A stretch of 25,249 nt of DNA from Christensenella sp. UBA3700. Lineage in GTDB: Bacteria; Bacillota; Clostridia; Christensenellales; UBA3700. Under the pieces are notes generated by a model. The model made no database searches, had not been told where the DNA came from, and was given only the letters and a program-made list of their open reading frames with translations. The stretch is taken from contig DFIJ01000136.1 in NCBI GenBank assembly GCA_002372775.1, forward strand, positions 1 to 25,249, written 5' to 3'. Shown here piece after piece: positions 1-7,830 of this stretch (positions are counted from its first letter, which is position 1; each line of letters starts with the position of its first letter). A program made the translations under genes and the position numbers.

Positions 1-681
1 AATCTTGTAATAATTACCACCTGTAACATAACGTGTTGCTGCATTTGCAACGAATGCTACTTCTGTGCTGCCGAATGTATGGTTAACTGGAAGCTTTAGA
101 GTAACGTCGTTCTTCATCTTTTCGCCTTCCTTGTTAACTTCTCTTCTTGTTCTTTGGTAAATAAGAGTACCTTCATTATCTTTTAATTTTGTTGAACCAA
201 TTTGGTATCTAATATATGAATATTGGTCTACGAAACATTCATTACCTGTTGTGAATAAAACTGCGGCTGCAGCTTTTTCAGCATCAGTATATGAATCATC
301 TTCTAAGATTCCGATAATGTCATATTTAACACTTGCAGCAATAGTTGCTGATGGTGCATCTTGGTAATCTTTTAATACTAGGGTAAAATCTGGATCACCT
401 TCAAAGTCGAATTTTTGGTTGTTTACTGGTTTGAACCAACCAAGGAACATATTACCAACAATCATAACAGCAGCAGCTAAAACTGCTACAACACCTGTTA
501 CAACGCTACCGATAATAATGCCTTTCTTTTTCTTTGAAGATTTTGCTTTTTTCTTTTTAGGCTTTTCTTCTTCGTCGTCGATGTCATCTATTACATCGTC
601 GTCAATAACTTCATCGTCAACAATTTCATCGTCTAGGATTTCGTCATCAATGATTTCATCTTTTAATTCTTCTTTCTTCAT
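1..681 (-). CDS. Single-pass membrane protein with acidic repeat N-terminus (partial, C-terminus off the window)
   Basis: The reading frame is open from an ATG at 679-681 on the minus strand to base 1, giving 227 residues with no stop, so the C-terminus lies outside the window. An AAGGAAAAGG ribosome binding site precedes the ATG. Residues 8-36 are almost only Asp, Glu, Ile, Val and Leu, arranged as five-residue units (DEIID, DEILD, DEIVD, DEVID, DDVID). A Lys-rich stretch follows at 40-53 (KPKKKKAK, KKKK), then a hydrophobic segment at about 55-80 that should be a transmembrane helix with the basic side in the cytoplasm. The remainder, beginning FKPVNNQKFDFEGDPDF, would be outside the cell. 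I recognise no family for the outer domain. The gene is real by codon use (AGA Arg, CAA Gln) and its start signal; the function is unknown. Confidence 0.85.
   Translation of the reverse strand, partial: MKKEELKDEIIDDEILDDEIVDDEVIDDDVIDDIDDEEEKPKKKKAKSSKKKKGIIIGSVVTGVVAVLAAAVMIVGNMFLGWFKPVNNQKFDFEGDPDFTLVLKDYQDAPSATIAASVKYDIIGILEDDSYTDAEKAAAAVLFTTGNECFVDQYSYIRYQIGSTKLKDNEGTLIYQRTRREVNKEGEKMKNDVTLKLPVNHTFGSTEVAFVANAATRYVTGGNYYKI
583..660 (-). repeat. In-gene tandem repeat coding an acidic pentapeptide
   Basis: These bases encode residues 8-33 of the minus-strand membrane protein as about five degenerate 15-bp units, each coding Asp-Glu/Asp-aliphatic-aliphatic-Asp. The DNA units differ at several positions, so the amino-acid pattern is better kept than the DNA. 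Confidence 0.75.
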
Positions 682-739
682 AATAACCTTTTCCTTTTTA
701 TATTAAATTACGCGCTTCGTGTTCGTAGCACATACATAT

Positions 740-769
740 ATTATATATAAATTTAATAAAACTATTCAA
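740..769 (-). promoter_or_regulatory. Candidate sigma-A promoter for the minus-strand membrane protein gene
   Basis: On the minus strand, TTGAAT (764-769) and TATAAT (740-745) are separated by 18 bp. The -10 box is a perfect consensus. Transcription would begin near 732 and give a leader of about 50 bases. The surrounding AT-rich sequence makes chance matches possible. Confidence 0.5.
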
Positions 770-789
770 TACACAATTTAGAGCGAATA

Positions 790-819
790 TTGACATTATA
801 GGGATATTATCTTTAAAAT
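790..819 (+). promoter_or_regulatory. Candidate sigma-A promoter for the alpha-mannosidase gene
   Basis: A perfect -35 box TTGACA (790-795) is followed after 18 bp by TAAAAT (814-819). The predicted start near 826 leaves only a short leader before the ATG at 841. Confidence 0.55.
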
Positions 820-840
820 TAAAAAAGCGAGGTACCTATA

Positions 841-3783
841 ATGATAGAAAAAGCAGCACAATATCCACAACATGTGGCACATCTAATATCTATTAGAAAT
901 AAAATTTATACTAAAGTTGCATCTCTTTCGTGTGAAGCAGCATTATCCAAAGAACCAATTAAGAAGAAGGATTTAGATAAAGCAGAGTTCGTTAAAATCG
1001 AGACTGGCACTATTTGGGCTACTGATTTTGATTGTGCTTGGTTCAAGTTTAAAGGAACTGTTCCTGAATCATGCAAGAGAAAACATGTTGTTGCGCTTTT
1101 GAATATTGAAGGTGAAGGTGTTGTTTATATAGATGGTGAAGCTAAACAAGGAATCACACAAGTTTTATCTGGAATAGATTTAGTTCAATCAAGAAAGGGT
1201 AAGCAAGTTGTAGATTTATTTAAGAGTGCCGAAGGCGGAGAGAAGTTAGATATTCTTGTTGATGCTGGCTTTAATGGTAGAAGAAAAACTCCAAACACAA
1301 GAGTTAAACTTGCAAGAAAAGATATAGCAATCTGCAATGATGAGATATATACATATTATTATGATTATCTTCAATTATTCATGATGCTTTTGACATATGG
1401 CACAAATAGGAACTTAACAGAAAATAGAAAGAAAGAAATAGAGATTGCTTTAAAAGAAAGTTATAAAGCATCTAAAACAAGTTATAAAAAGGCTCATGAA
1501 ATTCTAAAGGCTGTTATAGCAAAACCTATAGATTATAAGACTACAGAATATACAGCAATTGGTCATGCACATATTGACCTTGCGTGGCTTTGGCCAATAA
1601 GAGAAACAAAGAGAAAGGGCGTTAGAACTTTTGCAACAGCAATTCATAATATTGAAAAGTATCCAAACTATAAGTTTGGAGCATCTCAAGCTCAATTATT
1701 CCAATGGATAAAAGAAGAAGAGCCTGAGCTATATGAAAAGGTAAAACAAGCTGTAAGTGATGGCAAGATAGAATTACAAGGTGGAATGTGGGTAGAAAAC
1801 GACTGTAATATTCCATCAGGTGAATCAATTATTAGACAATTCTTATATGGTGAAAAATTCTTTATGGATGAGTTTGGTAAGCACTGCAAGATGGTATGGC
1901 TTCCAGACGTATTTGGCTATCCAGCATCACTTCCTCAAATTATGAAAAAGTGCGGTAGAGATTATTTCATGACAATTAAACTATCATGGAATACTCATAA
2001 TGAATTCCCATATAAAACATTTATATGGAAGGGAATTGATGGCACTGATGTTCTTGCACATATGGCACCACAAGGAGACTATAATTCAACAGCAACTCCT
2101 ATGGCTATAACAAAGTCTGAAAATAGAAATAAGCAAAAAGATCAAATAGATAAAGCACTTCTTATTTATGGTGTTGGTGATGGCGGCGGTGGCCCTGGCG
2201 AAGCCCATATTGAAATACTTGATAGAGAAGAAAATAACAATGGCTTAGCAAAGATTGTAAGAAGACATGCTGAGCAACTATTTGATGATTTAAACAAAGA
2301 TTATGTTGAAGTTATCCCTTCATATCAAGGTGAATTGTATCTAGAAAAGCACCAAGGTACTTATACATCTCAAGCAAGAAATAAATATCATAATAGAAAG
2401 ATTGAAAATGATTTGCATACTCTTGAGTGGATATGTACAATTGCAGATTTAAACAATATTAAATATGACAAAAAGAAGATAGAAGCAATTTGGAAAGAAG
2501 TTCTTTTATATCAATTCCATGATATCATCCCTGGTTCATCTATTAAGAGAGTCTATGATGAATCAGTTCCAAGATATATAAAGATGGAAGAAGATATTGC
2601 TGATATTAGAAACTTCATATTAGCAAAGCTTGCAACAAAGCAAACATTATCTGTAATTAATCCTATAGGATTTGATAGAAAGGAATACGTAAAGGTTGAA
2701 GATGAATGGTATTTGGCAGAAGTTGGTAAATACTCCGCTGCATCTTTATTACCAACAGGGGAGATTCCTACTCTTAAATATGGTGATGACTATATCAGTA
2801 ATGACAAGTTAAAAGTAACATTCAATATGGATGGAACGATAACTTCAATTATAGATAAAGAAAATAATAAAGAACTATGCCAAGATTATATGAACAAGTT
2901 TGTAATATTTACAGACCCGGTTTTATATTACAATGCTTGGGATATTAGAGATGACTATAGAAAACTAAAAAGATATGAATTTAAATTAGTTAACAGTAAT
3001 ACATATATTGACGGTCCTGAAGTAGTAAGAGAAAATCATTATACTTTTAACGATAGTTCTTTAATACAACATATTAAATTGAACGCATTAAATAAGCTTA
3101 TCTCTTTTGAAACAATTGCAGATTGGCATGAGAAGAATAAGATGTTAAGAGTAGAGTTTAAACCTACAATATTTTCAGATAAGGTTAACTGCGATATTCA
3201 ATTTGGTAATGTAGATAGATCAACAAAAAACGAAACACCTCAAGAAAAAGCACAATTTGAAATATGTGCTCACAAGTTCGTTAATGTAGATAATAGCGAC
3301 TATGGTATTGCTTTAATTAATGATTGCAAATATGGTCATAGAGTTAAAGATGGTTTAATTTCATTAAATCTATTACGTTCACCAATTTACCCAGATCCAA
3401 CTTGCGATAGAGGTAAGCAATATTTCAATTATGCTTTATATCCACATGATGGTGTATGGCAAGATAGCGATGTAGTAAAGCAAGCATACTGCTTTAACTA
3501 TCCATTATTAATAAGCGATTACTATGTGGACATCGGAGAGATTATTGATATAGATAATGAGGATGTAATAGTTGAGACAATTAAGCCTTTAGAAGAAGGT
3601 AAGGGGTTTGTGTTAAGACTATATGAAAGATATGGTAATCCATGTACAGCAAAGCTTAGGGTTGGCGTTAAGGCTAAAGAAGTTTTATTAACAAATATGC
3701 TAGAGCAAGAGCCTACTGTATTAACAACTTCAAAACTGGATTTTGCTCCATACGAAATCAAGACAATTGTAGTTAAATACTAA
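841..3783 (+). CDS. Alpha-mannosidase, glycoside hydrolase family 38
   Basis: This 980-residue protein is a GH38 retaining alpha-mannosidase of normal full length, hydrolysing terminal alpha-linked mannose. The family signature GHAHIDLAWLW at 241-251 supplies zinc ligands His244 and Asp246. WLPDVFGYPASLPQI begins at 353 and contains the probable nucleophile and zinc ligand Asp356. YQFHDIIPGSS (from 557) supplies the third metal ligand, His560. The conserved segment VENDCNIPSGES lies between them. Order: N-terminal beta-rich region (about 1-230), catalytic GH38 domain (about 237-500), helical mid domain (about 515-600), C-terminal beta domains to 980. There is no signal peptide, so it should act in the cytoplasm on imported oligosaccharides. 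The ATG at 841 follows GCGAGG at a suitable distance. It has its own promoter and terminator, and a convergent AraC regulator lies downstream. Exact linkage specificity cannot be read from the sequence. Confidence 0.95.
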   Translation: MIEKAAQYPQHVAHLISIRNKIYTKVASLSCEAALSKEPIKKKDLDKAEFVKIETGTIWATDFDCAWFKFKGTVPESCKRKHVVALLNIEGEGVVYIDGEAKQGITQVLSGIDLVQSRKGKQVVDLFKSAEGGEKLDILVDAGFNGRRKTPNTRVKLARKDIAICNDEIYTYYYDYLQLFMMLLTYGTNRNLTENRKKEIEIALKESYKASKTSYKKAHEILKAVIAKPIDYKTTEYTAIGHAHIDLAWLWPIRETKRKGVRTFATAIHNIEKYPNYKFGASQAQLFQWIKEEEPELYEKVKQAVSDGKIELQGGMWVENDCNIPSGESIIRQFLYGEKFFMDEFGKHCKMVWLPDVFGYPASLPQIMKKCGRDYFMTIKLSWNTHNEFPYKTFIWKGIDGTDVLAHMAPQGDYNSTATPMAITKSENRNKQKDQIDKALLIYGVGDGGGGPGEAHIEILDREENNNGLAKIVRRHAEQLFDDLNKDYVEVIPSYQGELYLEKHQGTYTSQARNKYHNRKIENDLHTLEWICTIADLNNIKYDKKKIEAIWKEVLLYQFHDIIPGSSIKRVYDESVPRYIKMEEDIADIRNFILAKLATKQTLSVINPIGFDRKEYVKVEDEWYLAEVGKYSAASLLPTGEIPTLKYGDDYISNDKLKVTFNMDGTITSIIDKENNKELCQDYMNKFVIFTDPVLYYNAWDIRDDYRKLKRYEFKLVNSNTYIDGPEVVRENHYTFNDSSLIQHIKLNALNKLISFETIADWHEKNKMLRVEFKPTIFSDKVNCDIQFGNVDRSTKNETPQEKAQFEICAHKFVNVDNSDYGIALINDCKYGHRVKDGLISLNLLRSPIYPDPTCDRGKQYFNYALYPHDGVWQDSDVVKQAYCFNYPLLISDYYVDIGEIIDIDNEDVIVETIKPLEEGKGFVLRLYERYGNPCTAKLRVGVKAKEVLLTNMLEQEPTVLTTSKLDFAPYEIKTIVVKY

Positions 3784-3804
3784 GATTTATAAGGTAAAGA
3801 TAAC

Positions 3805-3837
3805 AAAAAAAGTGAGGCATAAAAACCTCACTTTTTT
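3805..3837. terminator. Bidirectional rho-independent terminator
   Basis: AAAAAAAGTGAGG (3805-3817) pairs with CCTCACTTTTTT (3826-3837) around an eight-base loop. A runs before the stem and T runs after it, so it can end both the alpha-mannosidase transcript and the convergent regulator transcript. Confidence 0.88.
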
Positions 3838-3855
3838 GTCCATATAAAAAACTTA

Positions 3856-4620
3856 TTAATCGCTGTTGTACTTGTCAAGTCTAGGTGTTTCAGTGAACTC
3901 TTTTGGAGAGATTCCTGTAACCTTTTTGAATACTCTTGAGAAGTATAATTGATCAGTGAATCCGCACATTTCTGCTATCTCATAAATTTTATAATTATTG
4001 ATGTTTTTAGATAGTAATAATTTTTGTGCGAAGCTGATTCTTGTGTTGTTTAAGAATTGTAGAGGAGATATTCCTTTTTCCTTAATAAATTGTCTTCTGA
4101 TGTAATCCTTTGAAAGATCGAATTGGTTATAAATTCCTTCGAAATCAAAATCAGGGTCAGAGAAGTTTTCAAGAATATCGTTGGCGATAATCTCGATGTA
4201 TTTTGATGTATGAGTAGCTCCACCGAATGAATTCAATAATGATAGAATTAATTCAGTAAATGACATAATAATGTCGGATTGTGCGCTTTCTTCGCTGTTG
4301 AAGTATCTTAAACACATATTTAAAACTGAATATAAATCAGTCTTTTCGTTGTCGCTTACAACAACAACGTTCTTAAAAACTGGAGACCAGTTTGCTACTG
4401 TCATATGAATGTTTCTAAATCCATTTTGTGATGAATTTGAATGTACTAGATTTGGTGGAATAATAACTGCTTGATTTTTTGTGTACTTAACAGCTTGTCC
4501 GTTTGCTGTTGTAATAACTCCGTTTCCGTTTGTGCAATAAATAATTTCCCAGTAATCATGTTGATGATTAGAAACATTGTATGTTTTCATGTTTCTACCG
4601 ATGTAATTAATAATTGGCAT
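3856..4620 (-). CDS. AraC-family transcriptional regulator with cupin sensor domain
   Basis: The 254-residue protein has the AraC/XylS layout common in sugar-utilisation loci. The N-terminal half is a cupin-like sensor (HQHDYWEIIYC at 19-29, which includes His19, His21 and Glu25). The C-terminal domain has two helix-turn-helix units, the first around 160-195 (LSKDYIRRQFIKEKGISPLQF) and the second beginning near 212 with the classic IYEIAEMCGFTDQLYFSRVFKK and GISPKEF. On the minus strand an AAGGGG site lies about eight bases before the ATG. It faces away from the 15-gene hexuronate operon and converges with the alpha-mannosidase, so it probably controls one or both, normally as an activator that binds a sugar. 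The actual ligand is unknown. Confidence 0.93.
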   Translation of the reverse strand: MPIINYIGRNMKTYNVSNHQHDYWEIIYCTNGNGVITTANGQAVKYTKNQAVIIPPNLVHSNSSQNGFRNIHMTVANWSPVFKNVVVVSDNEKTDLYSVLNMCLRYFNSEESAQSDIIMSFTELILSLLNSFGGATHTSKYIEIIANDILENFSDPDFDFEGIYNQFDLSKDYIRRQFIKEKGISPLQFLNNTRISFAQKLLLSKNINNYKIYEIAEMCGFTDQLYFSRVFKKVTGISPKEFTETPRLDKYNSD

Positions 4621-4652
4621 AACACTAACCCCTTTTTACGAAAAGTAAAATT

Positions 4653-4682
4653 ATTATAATCCTATACTATCCGTTTTGTCCA
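4653..4682 (-). promoter_or_regulatory. Candidate sigma-A promoter of the AraC-family regulator gene
   Basis: On the minus strand TGGACA (4677-4682) and TATAAT (4653-4658) are separated by 18 bp, with five of six and six of six matches to consensus. It lies back to back with the operon promoter, with about 20 bp between the two -35 boxes. Confidence 0.6.
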
Positions 4683-4702
4683 TAATTTAGATAAAAATGA
4701 TA

Positions 4703-4731
4703 TTGTAAAATTTTTTGCACGATTTTATAAT
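4703..4731 (+). promoter_or_regulatory. Main promoter of the hexuronate operon
   Basis: TTGTAA (4703-4708) and a perfect TATAAT (4726-4731) are separated by exactly 17 bp. The predicted start near 4738 leaves a leader of about 60 bases. It is the only convincing promoter I find ahead of the fifteen-gene run. Confidence 0.72.
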
Positions 4732-4744
4732 AAAATTATCGTTT

Positions 4745-4776
4745 ATGCGCTCGCGATTATTTAAAGCGCATTTTTT
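4745..4776 (+). promoter_or_regulatory. Leader hairpin followed by a T run (possible attenuator or operator)
   Basis: ATGCGCT (4745-4751) and AGCGCAT (4765-4771) form a perfect seven-bp inverted repeat with a 13-base gap, followed by six T residues (4771-4776). It sits just downstream of the predicted transcription start and upstream of the eda ribosome binding site (GAGG, 4789-4792). It could be a weak intrinsic terminator acting as an attenuator, a transcript-stabilising 5' hairpin, or an operator for a dimeric repressor. The sequence does not choose between these. Confidence 0.5.
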
Positions 4777-4800
4777 GGACAATTTTGTGAGGTAAATGTA

Positions 4801-5451
4801 ATGAACAAATTTGAGGTTTTCGAAGCCGTTAAGAAAGAAGGTGTCGTTGTTGTTATTAGAGGCAATAGCGTTGAGCAAGCAATCAAGTCTGTAGAGGCTT
4901 GTTATGCTGGCGGTATAAAACTAATGGAAGTTACTTTCACTGTTCCAAGAGCAGATGAAATCATCAAGACATTAGTAGACAAATATAAAGGAACAGACAT
5001 GGTAGTTGGTGCAGGTTCTGTGTTAGATTCAGAAACAGCAAGAGCTGCTATTTTAGCTGGTGCTCAATTTATTGTTTCTCCAGCACTAAATGTTGAAACA
5101 ATGAAACTTTGCAATAGATATGGTGTTGCTGTTATGCCTGGTGTATTTACTCCAAGCGAAGCTATTACTGCTTTAGAATATGGTGCATATATCATCAAGC
5201 TATTCCCAGGAGATGTTGCTACACCTAAGGGATTAAAGGCATTAAAGGGACCATTACCACAAGCAAACATTATGCCTACAGGTGGCGTAAGTTTAGAAAA
5301 TGTTGAAGAGTGGTTCAAAGCTGGTGCTTATGCTGTTGGCGCTGGTTCATTTATTACAAAGGGAGCTCAAAAAGGAGATTACAAGGCTGTCGAAGAAGTT
5401 TCGAGAGAATTCGTGAATAAAGTACATTCTATAATTGGGGGAAATAAATAA
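4801..5451 (+). CDS. eda: 2-keto-3-deoxy-6-phosphogluconate (KDPG) aldolase
   Basis: A 216-residue class I aldolase of the KDPG/KHG family, splitting KDPG into pyruvate and glyceraldehyde-3-phosphate. Visible family features are VVVIRG at 16-21, MEVTFT with the catalytic Glu43, and YIIKLFPGD with the Schiff-base Lys133, the same number as in the E. coli enzyme. IMPTGGV and VGAGSF form the C-terminal phosphate-binding part of the TIM barrel. Length is typical. It is the first gene of the operon, begins with ATG after GTGAGG, and its stop codon overlaps the start of the next gene (TAATG). Activity on 2-keto-4-hydroxyglutarate is possible, but the kinase that follows supports KDPG. Confidence 0.95.
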   Translation: MNKFEVFEAVKKEGVVVVIRGNSVEQAIKSVEACYAGGIKLMEVTFTVPRADEIIKTLVDKYKGTDMVVGAGSVLDSETARAAILAGAQFIVSPALNVETMKLCNRYGVAVMPGVFTPSEAITALEYGAYIIKLFPGDVATPKGLKALKGPLPQANIMPTGGVSLENVEEWFKAGAYAVGAGSFITKGAQKGDYKAVEEVSREFVNKVHSIIGGNK

Positions 5452-6479
5452 TGGGAAAGATTTTAACAGTTGGCGAAATTATGATGAGATTACAACCTGC
5501 TGGCTATAAGAGATTAATGCAAGCAGATTCATTAGATGTAGTATTTGGTGGCGGTGAAGCTAACGTTGCTGTATCTTTAGCACAATTTGGTGAAGATGTT
5601 GCTTTCTTTACAAAATTACCTAAGAACGTTCTTGCAGATAAGTGCATTAACCAATTAAGAGGTTGGGGCGTTGACACAACAAGAATCGTTAGAGGTGGAG
5701 ATAGAATTGGTATTTATTTCTGCGAAAAAGGTTGCTCTCAAAGAGGAAGCCAAGTTATCTATGATAGAGCTCATAGCTCAATCTCAGAAATGAAGGTTTC
5801 AGATTTTAACGTTGAAGAAGTTTTAAAGGATGTTACATGGTTACACTGGACAGGTATTACTCCAGCATTATCTGAAGATGCTGTAAAGTTTATGAGAGTA
5901 TTACTAAGAACAGCTAAATTAAAGGGTATTACAGTTTCTTGCGATCTTAACTTTAGAAAGAAATTATGGACAACAGTTGAAGCTAACAAGGCAATGAGCG
6001 AACTTGTTAACTTTGTTGATGTTTTAATTTCAAACGAAGAAGACTGTAAGGATGTATTTGGTATCGAAGCAACAGGAACAGATATCACATCTGGCGTTAT
6101 CTCAGATAAGGGATATGTTGAAATCGGTAAGCAATTATTCGAAAAGTTCCCATCATTAAGCAAGGTTGCATTTACTTTAAGAGAAAGTTTATCTGCAAGT
6201 GAAAATGGTTGGTCAGGAATTCTTATTGACAAGGATGGAAGTTCTGTTAAGTCTAAGAGATATTTAATTCAAATCGTAGATAGAGTTGGTGGTGGAGATA
6301 GCTTTGGTGCTGGTCTTATCTATGGTTTAACTCATGGTATGTCAAATCAAGAAACAATTGAATATGCAGTTGCAGCATCTTGCTTAAAGCATACAGTAGA
6401 GGGCGATTTCAATATTGCTAGCGTTGATGAAGTTATGAAACTAGCAGGAGGCGACGGAAGTGGCAGAGTTCAAAGATAG
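5451..6479 (+). CDS. kdgK: 2-keto-3-deoxygluconate kinase, PfkB family
   Basis: The 342-residue protein is a PfkB/ribokinase-type sugar kinase. It opens with LTVGEIMMRL and has the substrate-binding FGGGEANVAVSLAQFG. The C-terminal PfkB signature DRVGGGDSFGAGL at 277-289 contains the catalytic base Asp283. By position between KDPG aldolase and the uronate genes it should phosphorylate 2-keto-3-deoxygluconate to KDPG with ATP. The ATG at 5451 uses the last base of the eda stop codon and is preceded by GGGGGAAA, which indicates translational coupling. The 3' end overlaps the GTG start of uxaC by 20 bases. Other PfkB sugars cannot be excluded from sequence alone, but the setting is strong. Confidence 0.92.
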   Translation: MGKILTVGEIMMRLQPAGYKRLMQADSLDVVFGGGEANVAVSLAQFGEDVAFFTKLPKNVLADKCINQLRGWGVDTTRIVRGGDRIGIYFCEKGCSQRGSQVIYDRAHSSISEMKVSDFNVEEVLKDVTWLHWTGITPALSEDAVKFMRVLLRTAKLKGITVSCDLNFRKKLWTTVEANKAMSELVNFVDVLISNEEDCKDVFGIEATGTDITSGVISDKGYVEIGKQLFEKFPSLSKVAFTLRESLSASENGWSGILIDKDGSSVKSKRYLIQIVDRVGGGDSFGAGLIYGLTHGMSNQETIEYAVAASCLKHTVEGDFNIASVDEVMKLAGGDGSGRVQR

Positions 6480-7827
6480 ACCAGTCAATCTTCTAAAAAG
6501 CAAATTTGCTGAAGCTCTTTATAAAGAAGTAAAGGACTTACCAATTATCGATTACCATTGTCATTTATCTCCAAAAGAGATTTATGAAGATGAACCATTC
6601 GATAACATTGGTGTTATGTGGCTTGCTGGTGATCACTATAAATGGCGTTTGATGAGATCAAATGGCGTTGATGAAAAGTATATTACTGGAGATGCAACAT
6701 GGGAAGAAAAGTTTAATTACTTTATCGAAACAGTTGCAACAGCTTATGGCAATCCAATTCAAGACTGGGTAGCACTAGAACTTGAAATGTTCTTTGGTAT
6801 TACTCTTCCTCTAAAGAAGGAAAACGCAAAGGCTATTTGGGAAAAGGCAAATGCTGTAATTAAAGATAAGAAATTATCTCCAAGAAAACTTATTAAGATG
6901 GCTAATGTTGAATTTATCGCAACAACAGATGATCCAACAGATACCCTTGAATATCATAAGTTAATTGCTGAAGATAAATCATTCACAGTAAAGGTTGTTC
7001 CATCATTTAGAGTAGATAACATTTTACTAGCAAAGGATAAAAACTATAAGAGCTATATCACAAAGCTTGGAGATGCTGCTGGTGTTAAAGTTTCTGACTT
7101 ATCTTCTTTAGAAGAAGCAATCATAAAGAGAATGGATTATTTCAAATCTTTAGGTTGTAAGTTCTCAGACGTTGGTACAGAAGCATTTGCTGATGGTATT
7201 GCAACAAAAGAAGAAGCAGATAGAACTTTCAAAAAGTTACTTGCTAATGGTGAATATACAGAAAAAGAATATCTAGCATTCGTTGGATATATGTTAGTGT
7301 TCTTAGGAAATGAATATGCAAAAAGAGATATGGCTATGCAATTACATATTTGCGTAACTAGAAACAGCAACACTGCTATGTTTGAAAAATGTGGTAGAGA
7401 TGCTGGCTTTGATTGCGTAGGCGATGCTTTAGATATTAGAAGAGTTAGAGAAGTTTTAGATGCATTGAATTCAATGAACGGACTTCCTGAAACTATTATC
7501 TATACATTAAATCCAAGTATGTATTACACACTAATCACATTATGTGGTGCATTTAGAAAAGTACATATGGGAATCTCTTGGTGGTTCTGTGACCATAAGA
7601 GAGGAATGTATGAAACTCTTGAATACGTAACAGAGTTATTACACATTACAAATATGGTTGGTATGTTAACAGACTCAAGAAGTTTCTTATCTTATGTAAG
7701 ACACGATTACTATAGACAAATAGTTTGTGATTTCTTAGGTGGAATAGTAAAAGATGCTGATGCTGATGCTATTAGCGTGGCTAAGGCATTATGTTATACA
7801 AATGCGAAAAAAATAATAGAGGAATAA
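6460..7827 (+). CDS. uxaC: Glucuronate (uronate) isomerase
   Basis: A 455-residue member of the UxaC family, an amidohydrolase-fold enzyme that interconverts D-glucuronate and D-fructuronate (and often galacturonate and tagaturonate). IIDYHCHLSP at 29-38 gives the metal-binding His33 and His35, followed by the family-typical WLAGDHYKWRLMRSNGV. HMGISWWFCDHKRGM and MLTDSRSFLSYVRHDYYR near the C-terminus are also characteristic. The start is GTG at 6460, chosen because AGGAGG (6446-6451) lies at ideal distance inside the end of kdgK and because the protein aligns in length with the family. The 20-base overlap with kdgK implies coupled translation. Confidence 0.95.
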   Translation: MAEFKDRPVNLLKSKFAEALYKEVKDLPIIDYHCHLSPKEIYEDEPFDNIGVMWLAGDHYKWRLMRSNGVDEKYITGDATWEEKFNYFIETVATAYGNPIQDWVALELEMFFGITLPLKKENAKAIWEKANAVIKDKKLSPRKLIKMANVEFIATTDDPTDTLEYHKLIAEDKSFTVKVVPSFRVDNILLAKDKNYKSYITKLGDAAGVKVSDLSSLEEAIIKRMDYFKSLGCKFSDVGTEAFADGIATKEEADRTFKKLLANGEYTEKEYLAFVGYMLVFLGNEYAKRDMAMQLHICVTRNSNTAMFEKCGRDAGFDCVGDALDIRRVREVLDALNSMNGLPETIIYTLNPSMYYTLITLCGAFRKVHMGISWWFCDHKRGMYETLEYVTELLHITNMVGMLTDSRSFLSYVRHDYYRQIVCDFLGGIVKDADADAISVAKALCYTNAKKIIEE

Positions 7828-7830
7828 TAT

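Noticed and set aside
419..706. Ser/Phe-rich open frame of 95 residues on the plus strand
   Set aside because: It is the antisense of the acidic-repeat membrane protein; the low-complexity composition comes from that repeat and there is no ribosome binding site.
4687..4878. 63-residue minus-strand frame across the regulator-operon intergenic region
   Set aside because: It spans both promoters and the eda start, has atypical composition and no start signal.
5771..6232. 153-residue open frame on the minus strand inside kdgK
   Set aside because: Antisense shadow of a well-supported PfkB kinase, with no promoter or ribosome binding site.
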